A DNA stretch of 64,000 nucleotides from Kiritimatiellia bacterium (GCA_030745755.1 JASLOA010000013.1:16688-80687), one strand, 5' to 3'; positions 28,156 to 38,078 are shown, counted from the first letter of the stretch. The notes: generated by a model not told the origin, from the sequence alone. Made by a program: numbers and translations.

Positions 28156-29085
28156 ATGATTACCGTGACCGACATGCAAGCCCTGCGCCGCAAGCGCCGG
28201 CCGATCGTGCTGGCGGCCGGTTTCTTCGATGGCCTGCACCTGGGGCACTTGAAGGTCATTAACAGCAGTCTGCAGGCCGCGCAGGCGATCGGGGGCAAGG
28301 CATGGGTGCTTACGTTCGACAAACACCCACTGCGTGTTCTGGGACACCACAAAGCGCCACGCCTGCTCACGTCCAACCGCCATCGACTCTCCCTGCTTCA
28401 ACGAATGGGCGTGGAAGGCTGTCTGCTGCTTCCCTTTAACCGGGCCCTTTCGGAAACCGCACCGGAAGCCTTCATCCGTCAGCTCAAAGAGTGCGTGCCG
28501 AGCCTGGCAGACATCCATGTGGGCCGGAATTGGCATTTTGGGAAGGCTGGCTGTGGTGATGTGACTCTGTTGCGCAAGCTGGGGCGCGAGCTCGCGTTCA
28601 CGGTCACGGTCACTGCACCGGTCATTCGGGGCGGGGAGCCGGTATCAAGCACGCGCCTGCGCGCGGCTGTGAAGGCGGGCGATCTGGATGGCGCCGCGGC
28701 CCTGCTGGGGCGCCCGTTCAGTATCCTGGGTACGGTCAAAAGCGGTCGACGTATCGGCCGCAAGCTTGGGTTTCCTACGGCCAACCTGGATCCCCACAAC
28801 GAAGTGTTGCCGCCGGTCGGGATCTACGTGGTCGAAGCCCTGATCGGCAACACCCGGCACGATGCCGTGCTGTACTATGGCCGTCGCCCCACCTTTGACG
28901 ATACGGACAAGGAAACGCGCGAGCTGGAACTGCACGTCCCGGGGCTCGACGCCGACCTCTACGGGCGTGACATCGAGGTCAGCTTTCTCAGACGACTGCG
29001 GGGCGACCGAAAATTCAACAGTATTGAGGCTCTGAAAAAAGAGATCGCGCACGACATTGAGCTATTGAAAATGGGCGCCGTGTGA
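28156..29085 (+). CDS. ribF: bifunctional riboflavin kinase/FAD synthetase
   Basis: AAGFFDGLHLGH; IGRKLGFPTANLDPHNEVLPPVGIYVVEA. Confidence 0.95.
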   Translation: MITVTDMQALRRKRRPIVLAAGFFDGLHLGHLKVINSSLQAAQAIGGKAWVLTFDKHPLRVLGHHKAPRLLTSNRHRLSLLQRMGVEGCLLLPFNRALSETAPEAFIRQLKECVPSLADIHVGRNWHFGKAGCGDVTLLRKLGRELAFTVTVTAPVIRGGEPVSSTRLRAAVKAGDLDGAAALLGRPFSILGTVKSGRRIGRKLGFPTANLDPHNEVLPPVGIYVVEALIGNTRHDAVLYYGRRPTFDDTDKETRELELHVPGLDADLYGRDIEVSFLRRLRGDRKFNSIEALKKEIAHDIELLKMGAV

Positions 29086-29124
29086 TAGACTTCTCAGTGG
29101 TGGAAAAAAGCGTGAAAGAATCGC

Positions 29125-29153
29125 TTTACACCCGATGCACCGGCGTACTATAG
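29125..29153 (+). promoter_or_regulatory. candidate promoter upstream of rpsO
   Basis: TTTACA (29125-29130), 17-nt spacer, CTATAG (29148-29153). Confidence 0.35.
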
Positions 29154-29210
29154 TCCGCACCCGAAAGAAGAAAAGTAGTAAAGAAAAGAGAAGAGGAAGA
29201 AGTTCGGCGT

Positions 29211-29474
29211 ATGAGCCAGATCGACAAAACCGCTATCCAAGAGAAGTTCCAGCGTCACGAAGGTGACACGGGGTCTTCCGACGTTCAGGTCGCGATCCTG
29301 ACCAGCAAAATCTCGTTGCTCACCGAGCACTTGAAGTCGCATAAGAAGGATCACAGTTCACGTTACGGGTTGATCAAGATGGTCAGCCAGCGTAGGCGTC
29401 TACTGGATTACCTGAAGGCACATGATAGCGAGCGGTACCAGTCACTCATCAAGGAGCTGGGTATCCGTCGGTAG
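29211..29474 (+). CDS. rpsO: 30S ribosomal protein S15
   Basis: [50 protein letters not shown]. Confidence 0.98.
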   Translation: MSQIDKTAIQEKFQRHEGDTGSSDVQVAILTSKISLLTEHLKSHKKDHSSRYGLIKMVSQRRRLLDYLKAHDSERYQSLIKELGIRR

Positions 29475-29497
29475 TTTCTCACTACCGCACTCCTGCA

Positions 29498-29516
29498 CCC
29501 CGCTTGAGCGGGGTTC
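29498..29516 (+). terminator. hairpin between rpsO and pnp
   Basis: CCCCGCTTGAGCGGGG followed by TT. Confidence 0.5.
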
Positions 29517-29586
29517 ATTGACTCACCAGGTGGTACGCGAGAGGTCTCTTTCGCATGCCGGGCTTCGCAAAAACAAAGAGGAAACC

Positions 29587-31701
29587 ATGAGTAACATCCA
29601 ATCCGTCTCCGTCGATCTCGGCGCAGGCAAGACCCTGACCATCGAAACCGGCCGTATGGCCCACCAGGCCGCAGGCGCGGTCACCGTCCGTCTCGCAGAT
29701 ACGATCCTGTTTTCTGCCGTAACATGCTCCAAGGAGCCGCGTGAAGGCATCGACTACTTCCCGCTCCAGGTTGAATACCGTGAGAAGTTCTACGCCGCCG
29801 GTCGGTTCCCGGGCGGGTTCTTCAAACGTGAGACGCGTCCTGCCGAGAAGGAAATCCTTACGTCGCGCATGACGGACCGTCCCATACGTCCACTCTTCCC
29901 CGTGGGCTACCACAACGACGTACAGATCAACAACATGTTGCTCTCGGCGGACGGCGTGAATGACTCTGATATGCTTAGCATCGTGGCCTCGAGTGCCTCG
30001 CTGACCCTCTCCGATATTCCCTTTATGGGCCCGGTCGGCGGCGTGCGCGTCGGACGCGTGGATGGTGAGTTCGTGGTCAACCCGACGCACGAAGAACGCG
30101 CCAAGAGCGATATCGATCTGGTCTACTGCGGCAAAGCCGAGTTGCCCATGATGATCGAGGGTGACTGCGCCGAAGCCAGCGAAGCCGATCTGGTGGCCGC
30201 CATGAAGGTTGGCCAGGAAGCCTGTGAGAAGATCATTGCCGCCCAGCTCGAGCTGCGCAGCAAGCTGGGTCTTCCCGAGAAGGTGATTGAGGTCGCCGAG
30301 ACCGAGACGCCTTTCCTCATCGCCATGCGCGAACTGGGTGGCAGCGCGCTGCGCGACGCCCTGGGCATCGCCGACAAGCTTGAACGCCAGGACGCGGTCA
30401 GTGCGGTCAAGGCCGACCTGGAAGCCAAGATGATCGAGAAGTTCGAAGACATCACCAAGGAACAGCACCGCGCTACGTTCGATGACTTCGAGATCGAGAC
30501 GGTCAGCAATATGGCACTGGGCGAAGGCAAGCGCATGGATGGCCGCGCCTTTGAGCAGCTTCGTCCGCTTGAGGCCGAAGTATCGCTGATGCCCCGTACG
30601 CATGGCTCGGCCCTGTTCGCCCGTGGCGAAACACAGGCCCTCGGTATTCTTACCCTCGGCACGAAGTCCGACATTCAGCGCACCGATGCGATCGCCGGTG
30701 GTAGCGAATCCAAGAACTTCATGGTGCATTACAACTTCCCGCCCTACAGCGTAGGCGAGGCCGGACGACTGGGCTTCACCGGCCGGCGTGAAATTGGACA
30801 TGGTGCTCTGACCGAGCGCTCACTGGCCCACGTGTTGCCGGATGACTACCCCTACACGGTGCGTCTGGTTTCCGATATCATGGGGTCGAACGGCTCCTCG
30901 TCGATGGCCAGTGTCTGTGTTGGAACGTTGGCCCTGATGGATGCCGGTGTGCCGATCAAGCGGCCCGTGGCGGGCATCTCCATCGGCCTCTTCTCGAATG
31001 GCGACAAAGCCGAGCTCGTGACCGACATCGTCGGTTCAGAGGACCACTGCGGAGACATGGACTTTAAGGTGGCCGGTACGCGTGAGGGTATCACCGGCTT
31101 CCAGGTCGATATGAAGATTCCCGGCTTGCGTTGGGATCTCGTAGAGGGCGCCTTCGCGCTGGCTCGTAAGAACCGCATTGAGCTGATCGAGTTCATGGAG
31201 ACGATCATTCCTGCGCCGCGTGAAGAGATGAGCGAGCATGCTCCGCGCATCTCACAGGTCTCGATTCCTGTCGACAAGATCGGCGAGCTGATTGGCCCGG
31301 GCGGCAAGAATATTCGCCGCATCACCGAGCTGACCGGTGCCCAGATCGACATCGAGGAAGACGGAACCGTCAGCATCTTCGCGACCAACGCCGAAGCCAT
31401 GGAACAGGCCGTGAAGGAAGTCGAAATGGTGACCGCCGAGGCCGAAGTGGGCCGCATCTACGATGGCCGTGTCTCGGGCGTGAAGGAGTTCGGCGCGTTT
31501 GTCGAAATCTTCCCGGGAATGGATGGATTGGTTCACATCAGCGAGCTGGCTGACTTCCGGGTCGGCAGTGTCGATGACATCTGCAAGGTGGGTGACCAGA
31601 TGTGGGTCAAGTGTATTGGCGTGGATGACCGCGGCCGCATCAAGCTCAGTCGCAGGGAAGCCATGCACGATATGGACCAGCAGGACTCGAGCGAGGGCTA
31701 A
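29587..31701 (+). CDS. pnp: polyribonucleotide nucleotidyltransferase
   Basis: two RNase PH cores, KH (IGELIGPGGKNIRRI), S1 domain (GRIYDGRVSGVKEFGAFVEIFPG). Confidence 0.97.
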   Translation: MSNIQSVSVDLGAGKTLTIETGRMAHQAAGAVTVRLADTILFSAVTCSKEPREGIDYFPLQVEYREKFYAAGRFPGGFFKRETRPAEKEILTSRMTDRPIRPLFPVGYHNDVQINNMLLSADGVNDSDMLSIVASSASLTLSDIPFMGPVGGVRVGRVDGEFVVNPTHEERAKSDIDLVYCGKAELPMMIEGDCAEASEADLVAAMKVGQEACEKIIAAQLELRSKLGLPEKVIEVAETETPFLIAMRELGGSALRDALGIADKLERQDAVSAVKADLEAKMIEKFEDITKEQHRATFDDFEIETVSNMALGEGKRMDGRAFEQLRPLEAEVSLMPRTHGSALFARGETQALGILTLGTKSDIQRTDAIAGGSESKNFMVHYNFPPYSVGEAGRLGFTGRREIGHGALTERSLAHVLPDDYPYTVRLVSDIMGSNGSSSMASVCVGTLALMDAGVPIKRPVAGISIGLFSNGDKAELVTDIVGSEDHCGDMDFKVAGTREGITGFQVDMKIPGLRWDLVEGAFALARKNRIELIEFMETIIPAPREEMSEHAPRISQVSIPVDKIGELIGPGGKNIRRITELTGAQIDIEEDGTVSIFATNAEAMEQAVKEVEMVTAEAEVGRIYDGRVSGVKEFGAFVEIFPGMDGLVHISELADFRVGSVDDICKVGDQMWVKCIGVDDRGRIKLSRREAMHDMDQQDSSEG

Positions 31702-32684
31702 TGGCCCGTTTCAGACAGGCGGTTGCACTGGCAGGGCTCACGGCCTTGGAGGTATTGCGGCAGCCTGTCTGTCTGCTCCTGTTTCTCATTTCAATTACGC
31801 TAACGGCGCTGCTTCCATTCCTGATCCTGCATCGCTTCGGCGAAGACGGGAAACTCGTACGGGACAGCGCCTTTGCGTTGCATGCGGTCTTCGGCATCTT
31901 CGTGGCCGGCTACGCGGCCACCACAGCCCTCTCCCGCGAGATGGAGGGGGGCACGGCCGCTGCCGTATTGAGCAAGCCGGTCAGTCGTGACCTGTTCTTC
32001 CTGGCCAAGTTCGTCGGTGTCGTCGGCGTGGTGGCTATCTTCTCGTTGTGTTCCGGACTGACCGCGCTGTTGGTCGAACGGGTCGCCGAGAAGTTCGTGA
32101 TGAGCGGGGGCATGGTCGGCTACTTGTCCGACAACCAGACCGGCGGCTTGCTGCTCCTGGCCATTCTGGCTTCCTGCCTTGTGGGCGCCTACGCAAACTA
32201 CAAACGCCAGCGCCCCTTTGGATCCATCACCGTGACGACGCTGCTGGCCGGGCTCGTGCTCTGCATTCTCGTGGCCGGCTGTTTTGATCGGGCCGGCCAG
32301 TGGGCGCCCTTTGCCAGTCGGCTCAACTGGCGCCTGGTGCCTGTCAGCCTGCTCATTACGATGGCGCTTGTGCTGATGTCGGCCTTCGCGATGGCGCTGT
32401 CGACCGTGGTGGGGACGGTGCCTACGCTTACGGTTTGCAGTGCGGTGTTTATGTTGGGACTGATGAGCGACTACCTCTTTGGTCGACACGCGGCCGAGTC
32501 GCTGTGGGCGAGAACTTTGTACTCGATCCTCCCCAACTGGCAGCATTTCTGGGTATGTGATCAGCTTAACGCCGGGGGACAAGTAGCCGGCACCTACATG
32601 GGGTTGGCAACGCTCTATGCCGCCGTATACAGCGCGGCACTGCTCTGCCTGGGTGTGGTGGTGTTTCGGCAGCGCGACGTGTAA
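31701..32684 (+). CDS. ABC-2 type transporter permease
   Basis: multi-TM; TALSREMEGGTAAAVLSKPVSRDLFFLAKFVG; stop/start overlap with pnp (TAATG). Confidence 0.8.
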   Translation: MARFRQAVALAGLTALEVLRQPVCLLLFLISITLTALLPFLILHRFGEDGKLVRDSAFALHAVFGIFVAGYAATTALSREMEGGTAAAVLSKPVSRDLFFLAKFVGVVGVVAIFSLCSGLTALLVERVAEKFVMSGGMVGYLSDNQTGGLLLLAILASCLVGAYANYKRQRPFGSITVTTLLAGLVLCILVAGCFDRAGQWAPFASRLNWRLVPVSLLITMALVLMSAFAMALSTVVGTVPTLTVCSAVFMLGLMSDYLFGRHAAESLWARTLYSILPNWQHFWVCDQLNAGGQVAGTYMGLATLYAAVYSAALLCLGVVVFRQRDV

Positions 32685-32695
32685 AGACGCGGCTC

Positions 32696-32760
32696 GCTCG
32701 GAGAGCTCGCCCTACCTGGTCGAGGGTGGGGTAGGGCGAGCCGTCCCGGCGAGCCGGAGA
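32696..32760. repeat. CGGCTCGC...CTCGCCCTACC / GGTAGGGCGAGCC...GCGAGCCG inverted repeat
   Basis: about 27-nt imperfect inverted arms between permease and ATPase genes. Confidence 0.75.
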
Positions 32761-32774
32761 AACGGAGAAGGTTG

Positions 32775-33704
32775 ATGGATCAGGCAACAAATAGCACCGT
32801 GCTGGAAGTCGTCCAACTCACAAAGGTGTTCCGCGATTTCTGGCGGCGACCGCGTGTAACTGCCGTGGATGGGCTCGATCTTTCCGTCAGGCGCGGCGAG
32901 ATCGTCGGGCTGCTTGGGCCCAATGGCTCCGGCAAGAGCACGACGATCAAGATGCTGCTCGGCCTGCTCCACCCCACGGAAGGCAGTATCAGCATCCTGG
33001 GAGGACGCCCTGCGGATGTGGCGGTTCGTAAGCGGATAGGGTATCTTCCCGAAGACTCCACCCTCTATCGTTACCTGACGCCGCGTGAGACGCTGATGTT
33101 CTACGGGCGTCTCTTTGATCTATCTGTCGCCGAGCGTAGACAGCGTACCGCGGAGCTCATCGAGATGACCGGTCTGAGCGCGGCGGTCGACCGCGCCGTA
33201 GGCGAGTTCTCCAAGGGCATGGCGCGCCGCCTGGGACTTGCGCAGGCGCTGCTCAATGCGCCCGACCTGCTTGTGCTGGACGAGCCGACCTCCGGTCTCG
33301 ATCCCATGGGCTGTCGACAGGTGAAGGACCTGTTGCGGGCGCTGGCCGACCGTGGCACCACCATTCTGCTGACGTCGCACCTCCTGGCGGATGTCGAGCA
33401 TATCTGCGACCGTGTCGTGATCATGTACGACGGCCGCCCTCGTGCCGCGGGAACGCTACAGAACCTGCTGGAAACGGAGGAACGGATGACGGTGAATGTG
33501 CCCACGCTCGATGCGGCCGGCACAAAGCGTCTCCTCGATTTGCTGCGCAAGGAATTGGACTGCGAGGCCGACGTCTCACGCGCGTCCATGAACCTGGAGG
33601 AGTTCTTCGTCAGTGTGGTGAAGGAGGCGAAGGCGACCGATGCAAGTGGCCATGGGGATGACTCACAGATCGCAGCGTTCCTGTGCAAGGTGCGGGGTGG
33701 ATGA
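32775..33704 (+). CDS. ABC transporter ATP-binding protein
   Basis: Walker A GLLGPNGSGKSTTIK, signature GEFSKGMARRLGLAQALL, LVLDEPTSGLDP. Confidence 0.93.
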   Translation: MDQATNSTVLEVVQLTKVFRDFWRRPRVTAVDGLDLSVRRGEIVGLLGPNGSGKSTTIKMLLGLLHPTEGSISILGGRPADVAVRKRIGYLPEDSTLYRYLTPRETLMFYGRLFDLSVAERRQRTAELIEMTGLSAAVDRAVGEFSKGMARRLGLAQALLNAPDLLVLDEPTSGLDPMGCRQVKDLLRALADRGTTILLTSHLLADVEHICDRVVIMYDGRPRAAGTLQNLLETEERMTVNVPTLDAAGTKRLLDLLRKELDCEADVSRASMNLEEFFVSVVKEAKATDASGHGDDSQIAAFLCKVRGG

Positions 33705-34966
33705 TGCGTAATCGCATTCTGGGAATAGCCGGGCTGATGATACGGCAGGCCGTCCGCTCGCGCTTTGTGTTCTGCCTGTTTGTGCTGATGCTGTCACTCC
33801 TGGTCGGGTTTGCCCTGACGATCAAGGGGGATGGAACCGTCGCGGGCAGACTGCAGGTTCTTCTTTCTTACGCACGGGGCGCCGTGGGCGTTGTGTTGGG
33901 GATTGCCTCGCTGTGGCTGGCATGCGGCGCCTTTTCGGTGGAGATCGAGAACCGGCGGCTGCACCTGGTCATGGTGAAACCCGTTCGAAACGTTGAGCTG
34001 TGGATCGGGAAATGGCTCGGAATCGTGACGGTAGCCGCACTTATGCTGACCGTGGCCGGCCTGTTTCTGATGGGGGCGGGCACCGTTGCGCTGCGGCGTA
34101 CGGCGCCCGATGGCGTCGACGGGCGCACGGTACGCCAGCAGATCCTGGTTGCGCGCCAGCGTGTTGAAGCAGTGCGGGCAATGGGTGAGGCGGGCGAAGC
34201 GCGGTGGGAACTCGACTGTCCTGACGCCGTTGCGTCTGGTGCGTCCGTTTCCACGCTGCAATACCGGTTTGTGTCGCCCCTGCGCGATCAGCCGCCCATA
34301 CAGGTGCACTGGGCGGCGGTGGATGCGAATGGCGCCTCGCTCTTCGAAGCCGATTGTGAGGCCTATATGGACGGCGTCAACCGCCTGGACATTCCTGCCG
34401 AGAGCCTGCCGCCCGGAGAGCGCATCGCCCTGGTGTTTGGTATGCGGGTGAATCAACCGGATACACCGCATCATGTGACGTTTCACCCCGAGTATCCTGT
34501 CGAGCTGTACGTCCCTACTGGCGGGTTTGGTGAGAATCTGTTGCGCACGCTGTTGCTCATGTTCTGCCGCGTCGCATTGCTGGCGGCCCTGGGGGTCACC
34601 GTGGGTACCGTCTTTACATTTCCAGTCGCCGTGTTTGCGTCCGTTGCCATGATCATGGCTACGCTCGTCACCCAGTTCTTCGTGTTCTCATCGGCATGCG
34701 AACCGGGGTGCGGGCATGAGCACCATGGTGAAGAGACAACACCGCAATGGGTGGAGTGGACCGGGGAACACCTCGCCCGGGGCGTGCAATGTGTCGTGGC
34801 ACCTGTGCTGCACTACCGCGTCAGGGGCCGGTTGGCCGGCGGGGTCGCCGTGACATGGGACGAGGTGCATGAAGCGGCCGGTGTCCTCGTGTTCATGTAT
34901 GGTGGCGCGTTGTGTGCCCTTGGGTGCGGCGCGCTGCGTCGGCGTGAGATAGCGTTGCCGGTATAG
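33701..34966 (+). CDS. ABC transporter permease
   Basis: multi-TM; VEIENRRLHLVMVKPVRNVELWIGKWLG. Confidence 0.8.
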   Translation: MMRNRILGIAGLMIRQAVRSRFVFCLFVLMLSLLVGFALTIKGDGTVAGRLQVLLSYARGAVGVVLGIASLWLACGAFSVEIENRRLHLVMVKPVRNVELWIGKWLGIVTVAALMLTVAGLFLMGAGTVALRRTAPDGVDGRTVRQQILVARQRVEAVRAMGEAGEARWELDCPDAVASGASVSTLQYRFVSPLRDQPPIQVHWAAVDANGASLFEADCEAYMDGVNRLDIPAESLPPGERIALVFGMRVNQPDTPHHVTFHPEYPVELYVPTGGFGENLLRTLLLMFCRVALLAALGVTVGTVFTFPVAVFASVAMIMATLVTQFFVFSSACEPGCGHEHHGEETTPQWVEWTGEHLARGVQCVVAPVLHYRVRGRLAGGVAVTWDEVHEAAGVLVFMYGGALCALGCGALRRREIALPV

Positions 34967-34971
34967 GGGCT

Positions 34972-35099
34972 GTTGCCCAAAAGGAGATCCCTCGGCTTCG
35001 CTCGGGATGACAGTTTTGGAATCAGTGAGTTTCCTGAAGAATTGTCATGCTGAGCTTGTCGAAGCATCTCCTCTGAGTGACCCCGATCGTTTGGGCAAT
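34972..35099. repeat. two-hairpin dispersed repeat, copy E5
   Basis: GTTGCCCAAAAGGAGATCCCTCGGCTTCGCTCGGGATGACA ... TGTCATGCTGAGCTTGTCGAAGCATCTCC ... TTTGGGCAA. Confidence 0.85.
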
Positions 35100-35195
35100 A
35101 CGCCGTATAGAGAAGAGATATGCCGGTGGAGATGAAGACAGTGTCGGACGAAAAGAAGATAAGTTTTCAAAGAGGTGTGGAGATACGAAGCAAGT

Positions 35196-35294
35196 GTCAT
35201 CCCGAGCTTGTCGAGGGATCTCCAAATCATCGAGTACGCTGGAGATTTACTTCGGCAAGCTCAGCACAGGCTCTCGACTTCGCTCGGAATGACA
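35196..35294. repeat. short palindromic repeat, diverged
   Basis: TGTCATCCCGAGCTTGTCGAGGGATCTCC ... CTCGACTTCGCTCGGAATGACA. Confidence 0.8.
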
Positions 35295-35337
35295 GACTCT
35301 CTGTTGGGCTTCATTGATAATCTACGAAAAGAAGTTT

Positions 35338-36432
35338 ATGATGCGTCGATTCAAGCACGGTACAGGGGTTCCCTTGCTGACGGTGGCTGTTCTGCTGCTG
35401 GTCCTGGCCGGCGTGTTTCATGCGCCGCTGCTGGAGGCGCGCCGGCGGTCTACCCCCGAGATGGAGGTCTTGAGCGATGCGCCGCCGGTTGTCCTGTTCA
35501 CCACTGTTGTCCTGGGTGGATTCCGCGGCGTGATCGCGGACGCGCTCTGGCTGCGGGCCTCCTACTTGCAGGAAGAAGGACGCTATCTCGAACTCGTGCA
35601 GTTGGCCGACTGGGTCACCAAGCTCGAGCCGCGCACAACCGATGTCTGGGCGTTCCATGCCTGGAACCTGGCCTACAACGTTAGCGTCATGATGCCCGTG
35701 GCCGAAGATCGCTGGCGCTGGGTTCGGCAGGGCATCGAATTGCTGCGTGACAAGGGCGTTCATTACAACCCTGCGGATCCGCGGATCTATCGCGAGCTGG
35801 GCTGGATGTTCCAGCACAAGCTGGGCGGTGATTCTGATCGTCTGCATGCCTATTATAAGAGGCAGTGGAGTGACTATGTGGCCGCGCGAATCGGTGCCAG
35901 CGGCCGCGCCAATTACGATAGGCTCGCGTTGGAGCCGGACCTGCGTGAGTGCATCCGCAAAGACCTGGGTATGGATGTCGAGCGGATGCAGATCGTCGAT
36001 GCCATTTACGGTCCACTGGATTGGCGTCTGCCGCAGTCGCACGCCGTCTACTGGGCCTACCGGGGACTGGCGGTAGCCGGACCGGAAGGATTTCTTGAAT
36101 GTAGCCGCATGATCTACCAGTCGATGTCCGAGCTGTTCCTGTGGGGCAAGATGAGCTGGAATGGCCAGGATGAGCTCGTAATGGAGGCGGACAAGCGTCT
36201 GTTGCCTCGCGTTCTCCGTGCCTACGAGGATGCCCTATCGCTTTACGATCAGCCCGGTTTGAGCGAGGCCTATGCCAATTTCCTGACCGGCGCGACGCTG
36301 GTGATGGCCAAGCAAGGCGACAAGCGCCGTGCACGCCGCTGCTTCGAACGCCTCCACACCCATCATCCCACCCCGCTCACGGCCCGGGGATACGATGCCT
36401 TCATCGCTGCTCATCGGGAAGAGGGGAACTAG
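35338..36432 (+). CDS. membrane-anchored TPR-like hypothetical protein
   Basis: N-terminal TM, helical repeat composition; follows the ABC genes. Confidence 0.6.
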   Translation: MMRRFKHGTGVPLLTVAVLLLVLAGVFHAPLLEARRRSTPEMEVLSDAPPVVLFTTVVLGGFRGVIADALWLRASYLQEEGRYLELVQLADWVTKLEPRTTDVWAFHAWNLAYNVSVMMPVAEDRWRWVRQGIELLRDKGVHYNPADPRIYRELGWMFQHKLGGDSDRLHAYYKRQWSDYVAARIGASGRANYDRLALEPDLRECIRKDLGMDVERMQIVDAIYGPLDWRLPQSHAVYWAYRGLAVAGPEGFLECSRMIYQSMSELFLWGKMSWNGQDELVMEADKRLLPRVLRAYEDALSLYDQPGLSEAYANFLTGATLVMAKQGDKRRARRCFERLHTHHPTPLTARGYDAFIAAHREEGN

Positions 36433-37662
36433 ATGTTGTCGAAACGGATTGGTAGGGCGACCCCTCCGGGGGAGCCGTGCGCAAGGAGTCGTGCATGTGT
36501 AGCGGCAGTTGCGGACAGGGCCTGTTCTGCCGCAGCGCATGCGCACGACTTACTCGCGGCTCGCCGGGACGGCTCGCCCTACCCGCGAGGCCTCTGGGTT
36601 CTATCGCTGTTTCTCTTTCTCGCCATCTCGTGTCGTCGCGAAGCCAAGCCGGTTTCGCGGCAGTGGGAGACCATGGGCACCTTTGCCTCCGTCAGCGTTC
36701 CCGCCAGTGCGGCGGACACGCTGTCCCCGTGTGTGGCAGAGGCGACCGGTTCTTTCGCAGACTTCAATGCGCTGTTCAGCACGTATATCGAGAGCAGCGA
36801 GATCTCGCGTCTCAACCGTGACGCCGGCGGCGCGTCGGTTGTGATATCGGCCACAACGGCCGAAATGCTCAGGCTGGCCCGTCATTACGGCGAACTGTCA
36901 GATGGTGCCTTCGATATTTCCGTTAAGCCCCTCATGCAGCTGTGGGGCTTTCGCGGCACGAATCCGCCAACCGCATTGCCTGTTGCTGCCGACCGTGAGG
37001 CGCTGTTGCCCCTGGTTGACTATCGACGCGTTGAGCTGAGCGATGGCACCGCACGGCTTCTGGCCGCAGGGATGCAAGTCGACCTGGGGGGCATCGCCAA
37101 GGGGTTTGCTGTAGATGCCTGCTTTGATGGGCTCGTCAAGACGGGGCACCGCGATATCCTGGTCAACCTGGGCGGCAACATGCGCGGCAGCGGCAGTGCG
37201 GCGCCGAACCGCGCATGGCGCGTGGGGGTTCGCCATCCCTTCGACCGATCACAGCTCGTGGGGGCGGTAGCGCTGCCCGATGGCTGGGCTGTTGCGACGT
37301 CCGGCAACTATGAGAAGTTCATAGAGATCGACGACCAACGCTATGCCCACATCATGGACCCACGCACCGGACTCCCCGTTCAAGGCATGGCCGGCGCAAC
37401 CGTACTCAGCCGCACCGGCGTCGAAGCCGATGCTCTATCTACGGCCCTGTTTGTCGTCGGCATGCAGGGGGCAGGGGAGATGCTGGCCCGGGCGCCCGAC
37501 TCCGAAGCGCTCCTCATCCCCGACCGCCACCCCCTGGAAATCCACGTCACCCCCGGCTTCGCAGACCACTTTGCCCCACTGCCTTCCTATGAAGATGCTG
37601 TTCGCGTGATGCGGGGAGGGGGGGGGGTGGAGAGGTGTGGCGGCCCTACTGTCGGCAAGTAA
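36433..37662 (+). CDS. apbE: FAD:protein FMN transferase (ApbE) lipoprotein; start uncertain
   Basis: LSLFLFLAISCRR lipobox, VDLGGIAKGFAVDAC, NLGGNMR, PRTGLPVQ; first ~50 codons overlap a repeat. Confidence 0.88.
   Translation: MLSKRIGRATPPGEPCARSRACVAAVADRACSAAAHAHDLLAARRDGSPYPRGLWVLSLFLFLAISCRREAKPVSRQWETMGTFASVSVPASAADTLSPCVAEATGSFADFNALFSTYIESSEISRLNRDAGGASVVISATTAEMLRLARHYGELSDGAFDISVKPLMQLWGFRGTNPPTALPVAADREALLPLVDYRRVELSDGTARLLAAGMQVDLGGIAKGFAVDACFDGLVKTGHRDILVNLGGNMRGSGSAAPNRAWRVGVRHPFDRSQLVGAVALPDGWAVATSGNYEKFIEIDDQRYAHIMDPRTGLPVQGMAGATVLSRTGVEADALSTALFVVGMQGAGEMLARAPDSEALLIPDRHPLEIHVTPGFADHFAPLPSYEDAVRVMRGGGGVERCGGPTVGK
36458..36585. repeat. composite GGTAGGGCGA...TCGCCCTACC inverted repeat
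   Basis: GGTAGGGCGA / TCGCCCTACC outer arms, inner GTCGTGCATG/CATGCGCACGAC and GCGGCAG/CTGCCGC pairings. Confidence 0.75.
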
Positions 37663-37679
37663 CCTGTTGAACGTTTGGA

Positions 37680-38078
37680 TCAGCGTTTTCTGGAAGGGCG
37701 CGCTCTTCCAGAAATACGCTGCTGCCGCTCGTTCTTCCCATACTGTGCTCTCTCTTCGCGCAAAACATGCACGCAGAAGGAATTCAAGCTTTCGCCATAT
37801 CGTAGAGCGTCTACCGCGAGGGCCTTATGCAGCTCCTTTCCAACCCTGACAACGAATTTTCCAGAGTACTCCTTTCCCGCAGTGGCTGCGGGAAGGGGCT
37901 CCCCATCTTCTTGATAGATATCGATCCACTCTTCCACGGTCTGGCAGAGATCTTTGTAGACCTTGGCTTCGTTATCTCCGTGAATACCGCCCAACATAAG
38001 ACCTGGGCATGTACCAACATAGCACTGATCCTCTTTCGACCATTCCACAATCTTGAGGTACCTATCACTCTGCTTCAT
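37680..38078 (-). CDS. hicB: HicB-like antitoxin
   Basis: HicB fold sequence YLKIVEWSKEDQCYVGTCPGL plus C-terminal RHH-like region; overlaps hicA by 4 nt. Confidence 0.85.
   Translation of the reverse strand: MKQSDRYLKIVEWSKEDQCYVGTCPGLMLGGIHGDNEAKVYKDLCQTVEEWIDIYQEDGEPLPAATAGKEYSGKFVVRVGKELHKALAVDALRYGESLNSFCVHVLREERAQYGKNERQQRISGRARPSRKR

Noticed and set aside
29515-30801. 428-aa minus-strand ORF
   Set aside because: Antisense to pnp; no recognisable motif.
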